A stretch of DNA of 16,663 nt, taken from Oscillospiraceae bacterium. Lineage in GTDB: Bacteria; Bacillota; Clostridia; Oscillospirales; Ruminococcaceae. Below, one piece after another: positions 1 to 7,933 of this stretch. The number at the start of each line of letters is the position of its first letter. The stretch's first letter is position 1. A program made the position numbers and the translations under genes. The notes beneath the pieces are model-generated. The model saw nothing but the letters and a program-made list of their open reading frames with translations. It was not told the origin of the DNA and searched no databases. The stretch lies in assembly GCA_016296165.1 (NCBI GenBank), contig JAEDJV010000050.1, forward strand, positions 1 to 16,663. The letters run 5' to 3'.

Positions 1-69
1 AGCAAAAACTCGTTCCTAATGATCAGCAATCAGGAATAAAAAAGAAAACAACAAAACGGAGGTAAAACA
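1..69 (+). other. Region upstream of the rhomboid gene, possible tail of an upstream gene
   Basis: This short stretch cannot be assigned with certainty. Two plus-strand frames are open from the window edge: one closes at TAA 37-39, the other runs through a lysine/arginine-rich tail to TAA 63-65. Either could be the C-terminus of a gene that begins outside the window, and neither tail is recognisable. The segment ends in a strong ribosome binding site, GGAGGT at 58-63, six bases before the ATG at 70. That site fixes the rhomboid start. Confidence 0.3.
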
Positions 70-657
70 ATGAAAAAATTTTGATCAAAGTTTGACTACA
101 ATGCCCCGGTAATACTCACTTTTACTCTGATTGCCTGTGTAGTCCAGCTTATATGTACGATTCCGGGAACAAAAGCTTTTGAAAGCCTCTTCATAACTTC
201 AAGAGGCTCTCTGGTCAATCCGCTTTTTTATGTCAGACTTTTTACTCATGTTATAGGACACAGCGGCTGGGCACATTTCGTCGGAAATTTCAGCTATATA
301 CTTATTCTCGGTCCTATGCTTGAAGAAAAGTACGGAAGCAAAAGACTACTGTTTATGATGTGCGTAACTTCAGTTATCACAGCCGTCATAAACGCACTTT
401 TGTTTACACATGGTCTCTGCGGCGCAAGCGGAATAGTGTTTATGTTTATTCTTCTTGCTTCATGCGGAAATATCAAAGAAGGAAAGATACCTGTTACTCT
501 TATCCTTGCTGGTTTTGCCTACATCGGAAAAGAGCTTATCGATTCACTCGGACACGATAACATCTCACAGCTCTCACATATATTAGGCGGCCTTATAGGT
601 GCAGGTTTTGGTTTTTACTTTGCTCCTGCTGAAAACAAAAAAATTACTCCATACTAA
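70..657 (+). pseudogene. Rhomboid family intramembrane serine protease, interrupted by in-frame TGA at codon 5
   Basis: Rhomboids cut substrate transmembrane helices inside the membrane with a Ser-His dyad. Read from ATG 70, the frame gives about 195 residues: a first hydrophobic helix near residues 13-31, HxxxN (H69, N73), the nucleophile motif GASG (S120), and the catalytic H170 in SQLSHILGG followed by a glycine-rich helix. All catalytic positions are present. The fifth codon, 82-84, is TGA, after an ATG with an excellent GGAGGT site. No ATG, GTG or TTG lies in frame between it and Met83 (316), and starting there would remove the first helix and the HxxxN motif. TGA is a genuine stop elsewhere in the window (fused nnr gene, lipoprotein), and Trp67 here is TGG, so a Trp reading of TGA is unlikely. 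The body shows no other damage, so this is a recent nonsense change (for example TGG to TGA), readthrough, or a sequence error. Confidence 0.8.
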
Positions 658-666
658 TTTACAAGC

Positions 667-708
667 AAAAATCCTTATCGTAACTCTCTGATTACGATAA
701 GGATTTTT
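667..708. terminator. Bidirectional intrinsic terminator between rhomboid and pseudouridine synthase genes
   Basis: A 17-bp perfect inverted repeat (667-683 with 692-708) with an 8-nt loop has an A run on the left and a T run on the right. It can stop transcription from both converging genes. It abuts the stop codon of the minus-strand gene at 709-711. Confidence 0.88.
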
Positions 709-1665
709 TTATATTAAGAAAAATATATCTCCGTTTTCAAATTCTCTTCCTTCAAGATATTTGAGAACATTATCTTCTTCCGTTTTCTTAAACATCAATC
801 TGTATGCACAAAGTGCCTGATATCTGAAACCTGATTTTTCATTTACTGATTTATCACCGTATTTTGTGTCGCCAACAAGAGGACAACCGATAAATGCCAT
901 ATGTGCTCTTATCTGATGAGTTCTTCCTGTGACCAGTTCTACTTCAGTAAGTACACCGTTTTTAAAATTCGGGTCTAGCACTCTGTATTTGGTTATTATA
1001 GGTTTGCTGCCTTCAAACTCTTCGGCTCTGACAGTCACAGTATTTGTTGCATTATCTTTACGGTGAAAACCTGTAAGCGTTGCCTTCATAAGTTTCGGCT
1101 TTGCAGCAAGGAGACAGAGATATTTTTTTACGATAGTATTCTCTTTGATCTTTTTATTTATTTCTCTGAGTGCTGAAGCATTTTTGGCACCGATTACTAT
1201 ACCGGAAGTATTTCTGTCAAGTCTGTTGCAGAGAGCAGGTGCAAAAGTGTTTTCATTTTCAGGAATATATTCACCCTGCTTGTAAAGATAATTTTTAAGC
1301 CTGTCCGCCAGAGTGTCTGTGTCATTTTTATTGTCACTATGAACTATAACCCCGACCTTTTTGTTTATCAGGATTATATTCTCATCTTCATAAATTATCT
1401 CGTTACGTGCAAGACCTCTGCCGCCGCTGAAATTACGCTTTTTCTCTTTTTTCTGAGTTCCCAGCAGATCATCACTGATAAACAGTCTCAGAACATCCCC
1501 CTCTTTTAAACGCGTTGATATATCACATCTCTTACCATTAAGTTTGATATTTTTGGTTCTTATCGCCTTGTACATTACACTTTTCTGAAGTGACGGAAAA
1601 GCTTTAAGTATGAATTTGTCAACTCTCTGATCCTGATCATTATTCTTTATTATAAATTCTTTCAT
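709..1665 (-). CDS. RluA-family pseudouridine synthase with S4 RNA-binding domain
   Basis: The enzyme isomerises uridine to pseudouridine in RNA, most likely 23S rRNA, as RluC/RluD relatives do. The 318 residues begin with an S4 domain (about 12-75, RVDKFILKAFPSLQKS and KLNGKR). The catalytic domain follows from about 90, with the active-site motif NRLDRNTSGIVIGAKN holding the catalytic Asp of RLD, then GRTHQIRAHMAF and PLVGDTKYGD. Asn replaces the His that often precedes RLD, a common variation in clostridial members. The start is ATG with an AGG-type site upstream. It lies 24 bp downstream of the DHH gene with no promoter between, so the two are probably co-transcribed from the promoter at 3216-3244. 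Which uridines are modified cannot be read from the sequence. Confidence 0.92.
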   Translation of the reverse strand: MKEFIIKNNDQDQRVDKFILKAFPSLQKSVMYKAIRTKNIKLNGKRCDISTRLKEGDVLRLFISDDLLGTQKKEKKRNFSGGRGLARNEIIYEDENIILINKKVGVIVHSDNKNDTDTLADRLKNYLYKQGEYIPENENTFAPALCNRLDRNTSGIVIGAKNASALREINKKIKENTIVKKYLCLLAAKPKLMKATLTGFHRKDNATNTVTVRAEEFEGSKPIITKYRVLDPNFKNGVLTEVELVTGRTHQIRAHMAFIGCPLVGDTKYGDKSVNEKSGFRYQALCAYRLMFKKTEEDNVLKYLEGREFENGDIFFLI

Positions 1666-1689
1666 TTTTTTACCTGCCGTAGATATTAT

Positions 1690-3171
1690 TTACATATATT
1701 CTTCGTAAATCTCCTCAAACCTCACTCTGTCAAGGATGTATATATCAGTGAGGTCATCCATTCGGACAACAAGATAATCTCCTGCTTTACCAGACATGTA
1801 ATTGCAGCTTTCCCATCTGGTAAAGAGTTTCGTGTTACGTTTTAGTTCTTTAGCGTATATTTTTACTCCGCCTCTGGAACGACAACTCCTGAATCTGAGT
1901 TCCATCGTATCCATATCCTTGGTTATTACACGCGGGTGATATTCCGACTTCATGACAAATGTTTCATCAGAATCAGCATAGGTACTGTCAAACTGATTTT
2001 TTTCAACTCTGTATGCACTACAGTATGCATCTGACACTATGTACGTATTTTCATCAGCTTTAAGTTCAAAATCTGCTTCTACTGATCTTACTCTGAAAAC
2101 TGTCCCGGTCCGAAAAAGTTCCGTTGTCGGAATATATCCCATCAGCTGTGACTTCTTGACATACACTTTCATATCTGAGATATCTGTTTCACAATCTTCT
2201 GCATGTATTTCGTCAAAACTCCTGAAATATCCCTGTATTCGCTCGCTCAGGAACTCACATACATTTTCCTCATCCAGATGAGGAAGTTTATCCATACTGA
2301 TAAATCCACCTGCTTTCAGAAAATGCCCGCCTCCGGAGCCAATTCCATCCGTAATATACTCTGCAAGTTCAGGTGCCTTGATATCAGATACACAGCTTCT
2401 TATTGATATTTTTATTCCTCCTGAAATGAAACAGCAGACAACACTTACGTTTACTGTGTCAACTTGTAAAACAAGGTCATTTATGTAACCAAGTATATTC
2501 GGATCGCATTTTTCCACACAAGTTACGGCATAATTATATTCTCTGTTATTGATTACGTTATTGATTGCATTTCCGGCAAGAATCAGTTCTTCCAGGGTAA
2601 GAACTGATTTGGTCAGCTGTGAGATGATATCCTTTTCAAATATGGTAAAATCTCTTAGATCCCGGTCCGCAGGATGACTTATTTCCGAAAGTCCGTTAGT
2701 GTCAGTAAACAATCCGTAATAAAGTGCTGTTGCAAGATTAACCTGACTGTTATAATCAAGACCTGCCTCCTTAAGCATAACAGCAATTATCGAAGAACAA
2801 CTGCCGTACTCAGGACGTATGTCATAAAGATTGGAACTGTTTCTGATTGAAATATGATGATCTATCGCTGCATACTTTTTTGCCGGAAAGTCGGTAACGT
2901 TATTTTCACCATGAATACAATCCGCTGTAAGCAGCAAATCCGGTACATAATCAATTGATTCTGCATATTCTATCGGAATGCCGAGACGTTCGATCATTAT
3001 CAGGAGATTAGGTTTGGTAATTTTTTTACCTCCGTAAATTATTCTTGCAGTCTTTCCTGAGTTTGTCAGATAATTATAAATTCCATACGCTGACGCTATA
3101 GTATCGGCATCAGGATAATCGTGACACTGTATGATTATTGTATCATAAAAGAGTAGATCCTCTAATTTCAT
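1690..3171 (-). CDS. DHH family phosphoesterase (DHH-DHHA1) with an unusual C-terminal extension
   Basis: This is a metal-dependent phosphoesterase of the RecJ/NrnA/GdpP superfamily. The DHH motifs are visible in order: HDYPDADTIAS (D21, D23), TADC (D84), AIDHH (D104-H106) and a DIRPEYGSCSSI segment. The DHHA1 substrate-binding module carries GSGGGH (about 278-283) and KAGGF. These fit an NrnA-like nanoRNase/pAp phosphatase or another small-nucleotide phosphodiesterase; the substrate cannot be decided. The family core would end near residue 315. Here about 170 further residues follow, seemingly two related beta-rich modules (about 330-400 and 405-493), the second with GDYLVVR and a YILDRVRFEEIYEEY ending. 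The start is ATG at 3171 with AAAGGA eight bases upstream. It is the first gene of a two-gene unit. Confidence 0.85.
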   Translation of the reverse strand: MKLEDLLFYDTIIIQCHDYPDADTIASAYGIYNYLTNSGKTARIIYGGKKITKPNLLIMIERLGIPIEYAESIDYVPDLLLTADCIHGENNVTDFPAKKYAAIDHHISIRNSSNLYDIRPEYGSCSSIIAVMLKEAGLDYNSQVNLATALYYGLFTDTNGLSEISHPADRDLRDFTIFEKDIISQLTKSVLTLEELILAGNAINNVINNREYNYAVTCVEKCDPNILGYINDLVLQVDTVNVSVVCCFISGGIKISIRSCVSDIKAPELAEYITDGIGSGGGHFLKAGGFISMDKLPHLDEENVCEFLSERIQGYFRSFDEIHAEDCETDISDMKVYVKKSQLMGYIPTTELFRTGTVFRVRSVEADFELKADENTYIVSDAYCSAYRVEKNQFDSTYADSDETFVMKSEYHPRVITKDMDTMELRFRSCRSRGGVKIYAKELKRNTKLFTRWESCNYMSGKAGDYLVVRMDDLTDIYILDRVRFEEIYEEYM

Positions 3172-3215
3172 AACGCAGTCCTTTCGGATAAATGATGTAT
3201 AGTTCTTATATATAT

Positions 3216-3244
3216 ATTTTACACTTTTATCCGTTAAAAGTCAA
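3216..3244 (-). promoter_or_regulatory. Sigma-A promoter for the DHH phosphoesterase-pseudouridine synthase unit
   Basis: On the minus strand, TTGACT (3244-3239) and TAAAAT (3221-3216) are separated by exactly 17 bp. The start of transcription would fall about 40 bp before the ATG at 3171. The match to the sigma-A consensus is strong. Confidence 0.8.
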
Positions 3245-3334
3245 ATGAAGTTGTATATTTCTTCTTATAAGGCAGAAACATAGATATCATCCTCTGTTTA
3301 TATAAATGCATATCCAAAATAAATAAAAATTTAC

Positions 3335-3370
3335 CCCCTTTATCTCAAAAAAGTTGTGATAAAGGGGATA
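3335..3370 (-). terminator. Intrinsic terminator at the end of the long minus-strand gene cluster
   Basis: CCCCTTTATC (3335-3344) pairs with GATAAAGGGG (3358-3367) across a 13-nt loop, and on the minus strand the stem is followed by a T-rich tract. It lies just after the lipoprotein stop codon and before the promoter of the DHH gene, so it separates two transcription units. The rest of 3172-3379 holds that promoter and AT-rich sequence without a gene. Confidence 0.75.
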
Positions 3371-3379
3371 AAAAATTTA

Positions 3380-3967
3380 TCAGCTTTCAGTTATTTGTAC
3401 CGGTTCATTTAACATAGTTACAGGTGTTGTTTCAGCTGGCTGTGTTGATAAAACCTGCATATTTTCAAAATTAATCTGAACCGGAATATTTTTCATGGAA
3501 AAAGAATTCAATAATCCTGATTTAGTATCCATGGTAAGCGTATATGTACCGGATTCCGTTTCACCTGTAACAGTCATAATGCCGTCTTTTTCAGAACCCT
3601 GCAATTCCGGAGCTGCCGCAAGTGTGTCAACTGTTGTTATAAAGTTTGTCAGGATTGATTTTACAGGAAGCGCTTTTTTAGGAACAGTAAAACTCAAACC
3701 TTTATATGACGCAGTAACATCATTTCCTGAAAACATCAGTTTTACTCCGGCAAGTGTATCAGGTGCTGTAAATTCAGTCTCCCAGACCCCCGGTTCAATC
3801 CGTTTCAGACGGGCATCAAATTCTGAATTATCGTAATTCATCTTCATATCACATTCAAAAGCTGAATTAAGACTGGATCTTGCACTGTCCAGAGTTTTCC
3901 TCTCACTGCATCCTGTAAACATAAATACGGATATAGCTAATACCATCAACAAAAACAAACGTTTCAT
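3380..3967 (-). CDS. Small lipoprotein, possibly LolA/GerS-like fold
   Basis: The 195-residue protein has a type II signal peptide: basic MKR, a hydrophobic stretch, then FTGC with the lipidated Cys20. It should be anchored on the outer face of the cytoplasmic membrane. The mature part is beta-rich, with repeated strands (VWETEFTAPDTLAG, KLMFSGNDVTASYKGLSFTVP, GIMTVTGETESGTYTLTMD, GLLNSFSMKNIPVQINFEN). That pattern recalls LolA-like lipoproteins such as GerS, but the resemblance is structural guesswork. The tail is Thr/Pro-rich. The start is ATG with AGGAG about eight bases upstream; the stop is TGA. It is the last gene of the cluster, 69 bp after nnr, and ends at a terminator. The cluster contains a carboxypeptidase and a GerW protein, so a role in envelope or spore cortex assembly is possible but unproven. 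Confidence 0.75.
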   Translation of the reverse strand: MKRLFLLMVLAISVFMFTGCSERKTLDSARSSLNSAFECDMKMNYDNSEFDARLKRIEPGVWETEFTAPDTLAGVKLMFSGNDVTASYKGLSFTVPKKALPVKSILTNFITTVDTLAAAPELQGSEKDGIMTVTGETESGTYTLTMDTKSGLLNSFSMKNIPVQINFENMQVLSTQPAETTPVTMLNEPVQITES

Positions 3968-4036
3968 AAAAACATCTCCTGTATAATTTATTTTTTTATG
4001 AAAATCCTTTGTTTTTATCTTCCTGTAAAATGTTTT

Positions 4037-5557
4037 TCACCACATATTTTCAGCTTCAGAAAATACTTTGTACAGACTGTCCGTAATATCCTCCGGAAGC
4101 AGACTGTGCATTGAATATTTTTCTGCGGCAAGGTCACCTGCCCTTCCGTGAATCCATACGCCTAAAACTGCCGAAGCCTGAAGGGAAATGCCTTGCGCTG
4201 CAAACGAGGCTATTATCCCAGCAAGTACATCTCCGCTGCCGCCTGTACTCATTCCCGGATTCCCTGTGTTGTTTACATACAGACTCCCTCTGCCCGCTGT
4301 AATAGTTCCGGCACCTTTAAGTACGACAACCGCATTAGGATGAAGTTCTAAAAATTTCATACATGCACCATAACGGTCATCCTGAATTTCTGAAGTACTC
4401 ATTCCCATGAGTCTTGCCATTTCAGCCGGATGCGGTGTAAGGATAATTCCTGCTTGTGCCTTGTCTATTATTTCTGTACAGTCTTTTATACAGTTTATTC
4501 CATCTGCATCAAGAATAACCGGACAATTTGCATTTTCTATAAGTTTCTTCACGAGATTTGCAGCACACTCTGACGTTCCAAGTCCGCATCCGATAAGTAA
4601 AGCACTGGATTTTTCTGTCTGTTTTATTATTTCGGAATAATTATCTTCAGTATAGCATCCGTTTTCATCTGTTTTCATAGGTATATATACAGGCTCCGGA
4701 AAAGCCGCCGCTGCCGGCAGAATATTTTCAGGAATCATACACTGTTTAAGAAGTCCCAGTCCCGACCTTAATGCTGATTTTCCGGATAGAAATGCTGCCC
4801 CCGGCATATATCGGCTGCCTGTTACACTGACAAGTGTCCCGTAAGTTCCCTTATGTGAATCAATCGTCCTTTTCTTTAGAAGTGCCGGAATATATGAGAA
4901 ACCCGGTTCTATGATGACCGGATAAACATCTGTGCAGCGCTCCGGAATACCAATATCGGAAACTATTGTTTTTCCACAGTATTCTTTAAGTGGCTGCTGA
5001 GTCATTCCAAATTTTTTGAATCCAAATGTAATGGTTACATCAGCTCTGAAGCACCCTTCTGAAACCTTCCCGTTTGCTGCATTTCCGCCGCTTGGTACAT
5101 CAACTGCTATTCGAAAGGCATCGCTGTTCATACTGAAAAGAGAAGCTATGCTTGAATCAAGTTTTCCATGAAAACCTGTTCCAAATACTCCGTCAACTAT
5201 CACACCGGCTTCCATAACTGCTTTTTTTATATCTTCGTAATGTGTAAGCACTGTTACACCATCCATAAGTGAAAATGCAGAAACAGCTGTTTCAGTACGC
5301 GGAACACCGCACACAAGCGCTACTGAAACATCTTTCCCAATACTTTTCAGGTATTGAGCTGCTATAAAACAATCTCCCCCGTTGTTTCCCGAACCACTCA
5401 GGAGTACTGCCCTGCTGCACATATTGTCACACATAAATTTTTCAATCCATTTACCGAGTACAGCACCGGCATTTTTCATAAGCATAAGATATGATACTCC
5501 GTTTTCATCCGAACATTTTTCAAGCTCTTTCATCTGTGATACTGTTACTATCTTCAT
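4037..5557 (-). CDS. nnr: Bifunctional NAD(P)HX epimerase / ADP-dependent NAD(P)HX dehydratase
   Basis: This is a metabolite-repair enzyme. The N-terminal YjeF domain interconverts R and S forms of hydrated NAD(P)H, and the C-terminal ribokinase-like domain dehydrates the S form using ADP. The 506 residues match a fused NnrE-NnrD. The epimerase half (1 to about 215) has GSGNNGGDCFIAA, VDGVFGTGFHGKL, AVDVPSGGNAANG and ADVTITFGFKKFGM. The dehydratase half (about 225-506) has KGTYGTLVSVTGS, LLIGCGLGTS, ILDADGINC, ILTPHPAEMARL, VVLKGAGTI and the GGSGDVLAG catalytic loop. Cys stands where Gly usually follows GGD in the epimerase. The start is ATG with GGAAGGA about seven bases upstream. It lies 19 bp after the carboxypeptidase gene in the same cluster. 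It ends in TGA, which helps to show that TGA is a stop here. Confidence 0.96.
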   Translation of the reverse strand: MKIVTVSQMKELEKCSDENGVSYLMLMKNAGAVLGKWIEKFMCDNMCSRAVLLSGSGNNGGDCFIAAQYLKSIGKDVSVALVCGVPRTETAVSAFSLMDGVTVLTHYEDIKKAVMEAGVIVDGVFGTGFHGKLDSSIASLFSMNSDAFRIAVDVPSGGNAANGKVSEGCFRADVTITFGFKKFGMTQQPLKEYCGKTIVSDIGIPERCTDVYPVIIEPGFSYIPALLKKRTIDSHKGTYGTLVSVTGSRYMPGAAFLSGKSALRSGLGLLKQCMIPENILPAAAAFPEPVYIPMKTDENGCYTEDNYSEIIKQTEKSSALLIGCGLGTSECAANLVKKLIENANCPVILDADGINCIKDCTEIIDKAQAGIILTPHPAEMARLMGMSTSEIQDDRYGACMKFLELHPNAVVVLKGAGTITAGRGSLYVNNTGNPGMSTGGSGDVLAGIIASFAAQGISLQASAVLGVWIHGRAGDLAAEKYSMHSLLPEDITDSLYKVFSEAENMW

Positions 5558-5576
5558 GTATTATTCCTTCCCTTTA

Positions 5577-6701
5577 TTATAACTCAATGAAAAAATCTCT
5601 GATTTTTTGAAAAAGATTTTGTTTCTTCTCCGTCTTTTTTATATCTGTTCCTTCTGCTGTATAAAGCAAAGAACTTCCGACATACCGACCTCTGCAGTAA
5701 TAATTTACTGTTCCTGCGTATGTATCCTTTTCAACAGGAGCATAAAGAAAATGCTTTATGTTTAATTCCTGCTCTGTTTCAGGAATATCGGATTTCCGAA
5801 CTCCAAATGAAACAGAAGTATCTGCAGCAAGCCTTAAAGTGTCTTTTTCTCCGCCAACGACATTTACAGTACATCCCGAAGCAGAAACTGTATATTTTTC
5901 CATCATTGAAAATCCTTTGTCATACAATGCCTTATGATCGGCATAATCATTAGGATCATTAAGCGTTACACATATAAGAGAAATCCCGTTTCGTTCACAG
6001 GATGAAACAAGACATCTTCCTGCTTCATCTGTAAAACCTGTTTTTACACCATTCACACCATCGCAGCTTCCAAGCAGTTTATTTGTATTTTTAAGCCATC
6101 TGTCATAGGGCGGATTTCCGAAAGAAAGTTTCATAGTCTGCTTAGAACAAATCCCGGCAAAGTCCTCATTTTTCATCGCCTCTCCAGCCAGCAAAGCCAT
6201 ATCATAAGCAGAAGAACCATGACCTTCTGCCTCAAGACCCGAAGGTGTAACAAAACAGGTTCGCGTCATACCTATTTTTGCTGCTCTCTGATTCATCATC
6301 TTTGCAAATCCTTCAAACGTACCGCCAAGATGTACCGCAACCGCATTAGCCGCATCATTTCCGGACGGAAGAAGCATGCCGATACACAAAGCACGCTTGG
6401 TCACTATATCCCCCTCAACGAGTCCCATTGACGAACCTTCTGTCTTTATTGCTTCACTGTCAACTACAAAAGGTGTATCCAGATCACCACTTTCCAGGCA
6501 GAGAAGGGTTGTCATTATCTTTGTTGTGCTGGCCATAGGCAGCTTTACATAAGGGTCTTTTTCAAAAATAATCTCACCGGTATTTTTTTCAACAAGAACG
6601 TAGGACTTAGCTGAAATTCCTGCAAGTCCCTCTGCACTGCATATCGGTGCCGGCAGCATGATTATAGCAGCTGCCAAAAAGGAACAGAATTTTTTTATCA
6701 A
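5577..6701 (-). CDS. D-alanyl-D-alanine carboxypeptidase (DacF/PBP5-like)
   Basis: This penicillin-binding carboxypeptidase removes the terminal D-Ala from peptidoglycan stem peptides and acts outside the membrane. The 374 residues start with a signal peptide (MIKKFCSFLAAAIIMLPAP, then Ala-rich cleavage region near 23). All three serine-peptidase motifs are intact: S58-T-T-K61, S113-G-N115 and K220-T-G222. A small beta domain follows, and the last ~20 residues, rich in Lys and Phe, look like an amphipathic membrane-anchoring helix. The start codon is TTG (6699-6701), chosen because GGAGG at 6711-6715 sits nine bases upstream and because translation from it gives the signal peptide. It lies 74 bp after gerW; that gap holds a 12-bp palindrome at 6725-6736 and only a weak promoter-like pattern. 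Among paralogues it could be the sporulation-type DacF, but this cannot be settled here. Confidence 0.93.
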   Translation of the reverse strand: MIKKFCSFLAAAIIMLPAPICSAEGLAGISAKSYVLVEKNTGEIIFEKDPYVKLPMASTTKIMTTLLCLESGDLDTPFVVDSEAIKTEGSSMGLVEGDIVTKRALCIGMLLPSGNDAANAVAVHLGGTFEGFAKMMNQRAAKIGMTRTCFVTPSGLEAEGHGSSAYDMALLAGEAMKNEDFAGICSKQTMKLSFGNPPYDRWLKNTNKLLGSCDGVNGVKTGFTDEAGRCLVSSCERNGISLICVTLNDPNDYADHKALYDKGFSMMEKYTVSASGCTVNVVGGEKDTLRLAADTSVSFGVRKSDIPETEQELNIKHFLYAPVEKDTYAGTVNYYCRGRYVGSSLLYTAEGTDIKKTEKKQNLFQKIRDFFIEL

Positions 6702-6775
6702 ATTAATTTACCTCCATATAGAGCATATGTACATATACAATATATGAAGGTAAAACGGTAAAAATTCAATTATTT

Positions 6776-7189
6776 TTATTCTTCAGTTTTCTCTTTCTTT
6801 TTATCACACTTTTTCTTGTCGCTGTCTTTGTTTACCAGTCCGGAAATCTTGTCAATAAGATCCGGAAGAGTTGTGATAATTGCATTTTCCTTTGTAGCAT
6901 TTACAGACATCTGAAGGAGCTTTACCTCCCCTGAAGATGATACAAATATAAACGCCAGAGGCTGAACCGACACACCTGCACCAGCTGCGCCCCCGAAGAG
7001 CTGCTTAGGCTGTTTTGACGGAAGATCAGAACCGCCTGATGCAAATCCGAATGAAACTTTTGAAACCGGTATGATAGTTGCTCCGTCAGCTGTAGTAATA
7101 GGATCTCCTATGATAGTATTTACATCTATCATATCTCTTATCTTTTCGATTGCAGTACCCATTAATCCGTTTACTGGATGATCATTCAT
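6776..7189 (-). CDS. gerW: GerW/YtfJ-type sporulation protein from internal in-frame start
   Basis: Inside the 384-residue frame, ATG at 7189-7187 is preceded on the minus strand by AAAGGAG, with nine bases between. That is as good a ribosome binding site as any in the window. It would yield a 137-residue protein beginning MNDHPVNGLMG, which matches the usual start and length of stand-alone GerW proteins. GerW is known in B. subtilis as a spore protein needed for germination-related SleB function. The same bases are decoded as residues K-E-C-L-N in the longer reading. Probably both a fusion and a free GerW are made, or the fusion is minor; the sequence alone cannot say which. Confidence 0.65.
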   Translation of the reverse strand: MNDHPVNGLMGTAIEKIRDMIDVNTIIGDPITTADGATIIPVSKVSFGFASGGSDLPSKQPKQLFGGAAGAGVSVQPLAFIFVSSSGEVKLLQMSVNATKENAIITTLPDLIDKISGLVNKDSDKKKCDKKKEKTEE

Positions 7190-7930
7190 GTTTAAACACT
7201 CCTTTGAATTTTCTCTTTTTTTCTTCCTTTTTCGGAACAGATTGCCTGCGCCAAGATATTTCAGAAAAATTCCCGCAGCAGAACCCAAAGCTGTTCCGAG
7301 TTTTAATTTCAGTGAAAAACTAAAATTGTATATACTTTTATTATTGTTGTATTTTAACCCTATATTCACGCTGTCAATCGCAGTCTGAAAATATGAGGAT
7401 AAAAAACCAAGTATGTTGTAGACTCCGGCGTTTACTGTTCCATATGCAAGCGCACACTCATGTGCGTCCTCATCTGCTACTGTAAAATCAACATTTATTT
7501 TGGATATTTTTATTTTCCTGACAAGCCCTATTATTCCTTCACCTGATGACCTGATAAAATCAATAATCGCTTCTGCTTTCTCTAACTTTTGATTAAGAGT
7601 TTCTTTTCCGTTTTTCTCCTTTTTTTTAGGTTTAGCGGATTTTACGGATTTATCCGGATTGTTTTTTTTCTGTACTGCATTTGATTTTTCCAGGCTAAAA
7701 TCTGCAGTTTCAGATTTTTCAGGTCCTTTTTTTATTTTAACTGATTTGATTTTTGATTTGTTTTTAATTGCCTTTGGTGGCTTGTCACTGGATTTTAACT
7801 TCATTACTGAATAACGAATACAGTAATTTAATTTTCCATCAGCATATTTTACATCGACGACTGCATAAAAATTAAGAAGCAGGAACAAAATCAGAAATAC
7901 AATTAATAAAACAAGCAATCCACAGGTCAC
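6776..7930 (-). CDS. DUF2953 protein fused in frame to GerW/YtfJ-type sporulation protein
   Basis: The single frame encodes 384 residues in two parts. Residues 1-247 resemble DUF2953 (the B. subtilis YtfI type): an N-terminal membrane helix (about 4-22), a FYAVVDVKYADGKL strand, a Lys-rich linker (about 48-115), then a beta-rich segment with YGTVNAGVYNILGFLSSYF. Residues 248-384 are a complete GerW/YtfJ domain (HPVNGLMGTAIEKIRDMIDV, IIGDPI, VSKVSFGFASGGSD, GGAAGAGVSVQPLAFIFV) with a Lys/Glu tail. In B. subtilis ytfI and ytfJ are adjacent separate genes. Here no stop codon separates them, and the ribosome binding site for the second part is itself translated (see the internal start at 7189). 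The outer start is GTG at 7930, three bases after the scpB stop; TTG at 7918 is an alternative because the GGGG tract touches the GTG. Confidence 0.8.
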   Translation of the reverse strand: MTCGLLVLLIVFLILFLLLNFYAVVDVKYADGKLNYCIRYSVMKLKSSDKPPKAIKNKSKIKSVKIKKGPEKSETADFSLEKSNAVQKKNNPDKSVKSAKPKKKEKNGKETLNQKLEKAEAIIDFIRSSGEGIIGLVRKIKISKINVDFTVADEDAHECALAYGTVNAGVYNILGFLSSYFQTAIDSVNIGLKYNNNKSIYNFSFSLKLKLGTALGSAAGIFLKYLGAGNLFRKRKKKRENSKECLNMNDHPVNGLMGTAIEKIRDMIDVNTIIGDPITTADGATIIPVSKVSFGFASGGSDLPSKQPKQLFGGAAGAGVSVQPLAFIFVSSSGEVKLLQMSVNATKENAIITTLPDLIDKISGLVNKDSDKKKCDKKKEKTEE

Positions 7931-7933
7931 CCC

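Noticed and set aside
80..89. Palindrome TTTGATCAAA covering the rhomboid stop codon
   Set aside because: Ten-base AT-rich palindromes are common by chance; nothing links it to inversion or phase variation, and no matching copy was seen nearby.
70..657. Recoding of TGA as tryptophan in this organism
   Set aside because: The fused nnr gene and the lipoprotein gene both end naturally in TGA, and Trp is encoded by TGG throughout, so a changed genetic code is not supported.
3968..4036. Possible hairpin AAAAACAT/ATGTTTTT between nnr and the lipoprotein gene
   Set aside because: The stem is only eight A/T-rich pairs with a loop of about 50 nt, too weak to call a regulatory structure.
6725..6736. 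12-bp perfect palindrome ATATGTACATAT upstream of dacF
   Set aside because: In AT-rich DNA of this length several such palindromes are expected by chance, and no convincing promoter is placed beside it. It could be an operator but I cannot support that.
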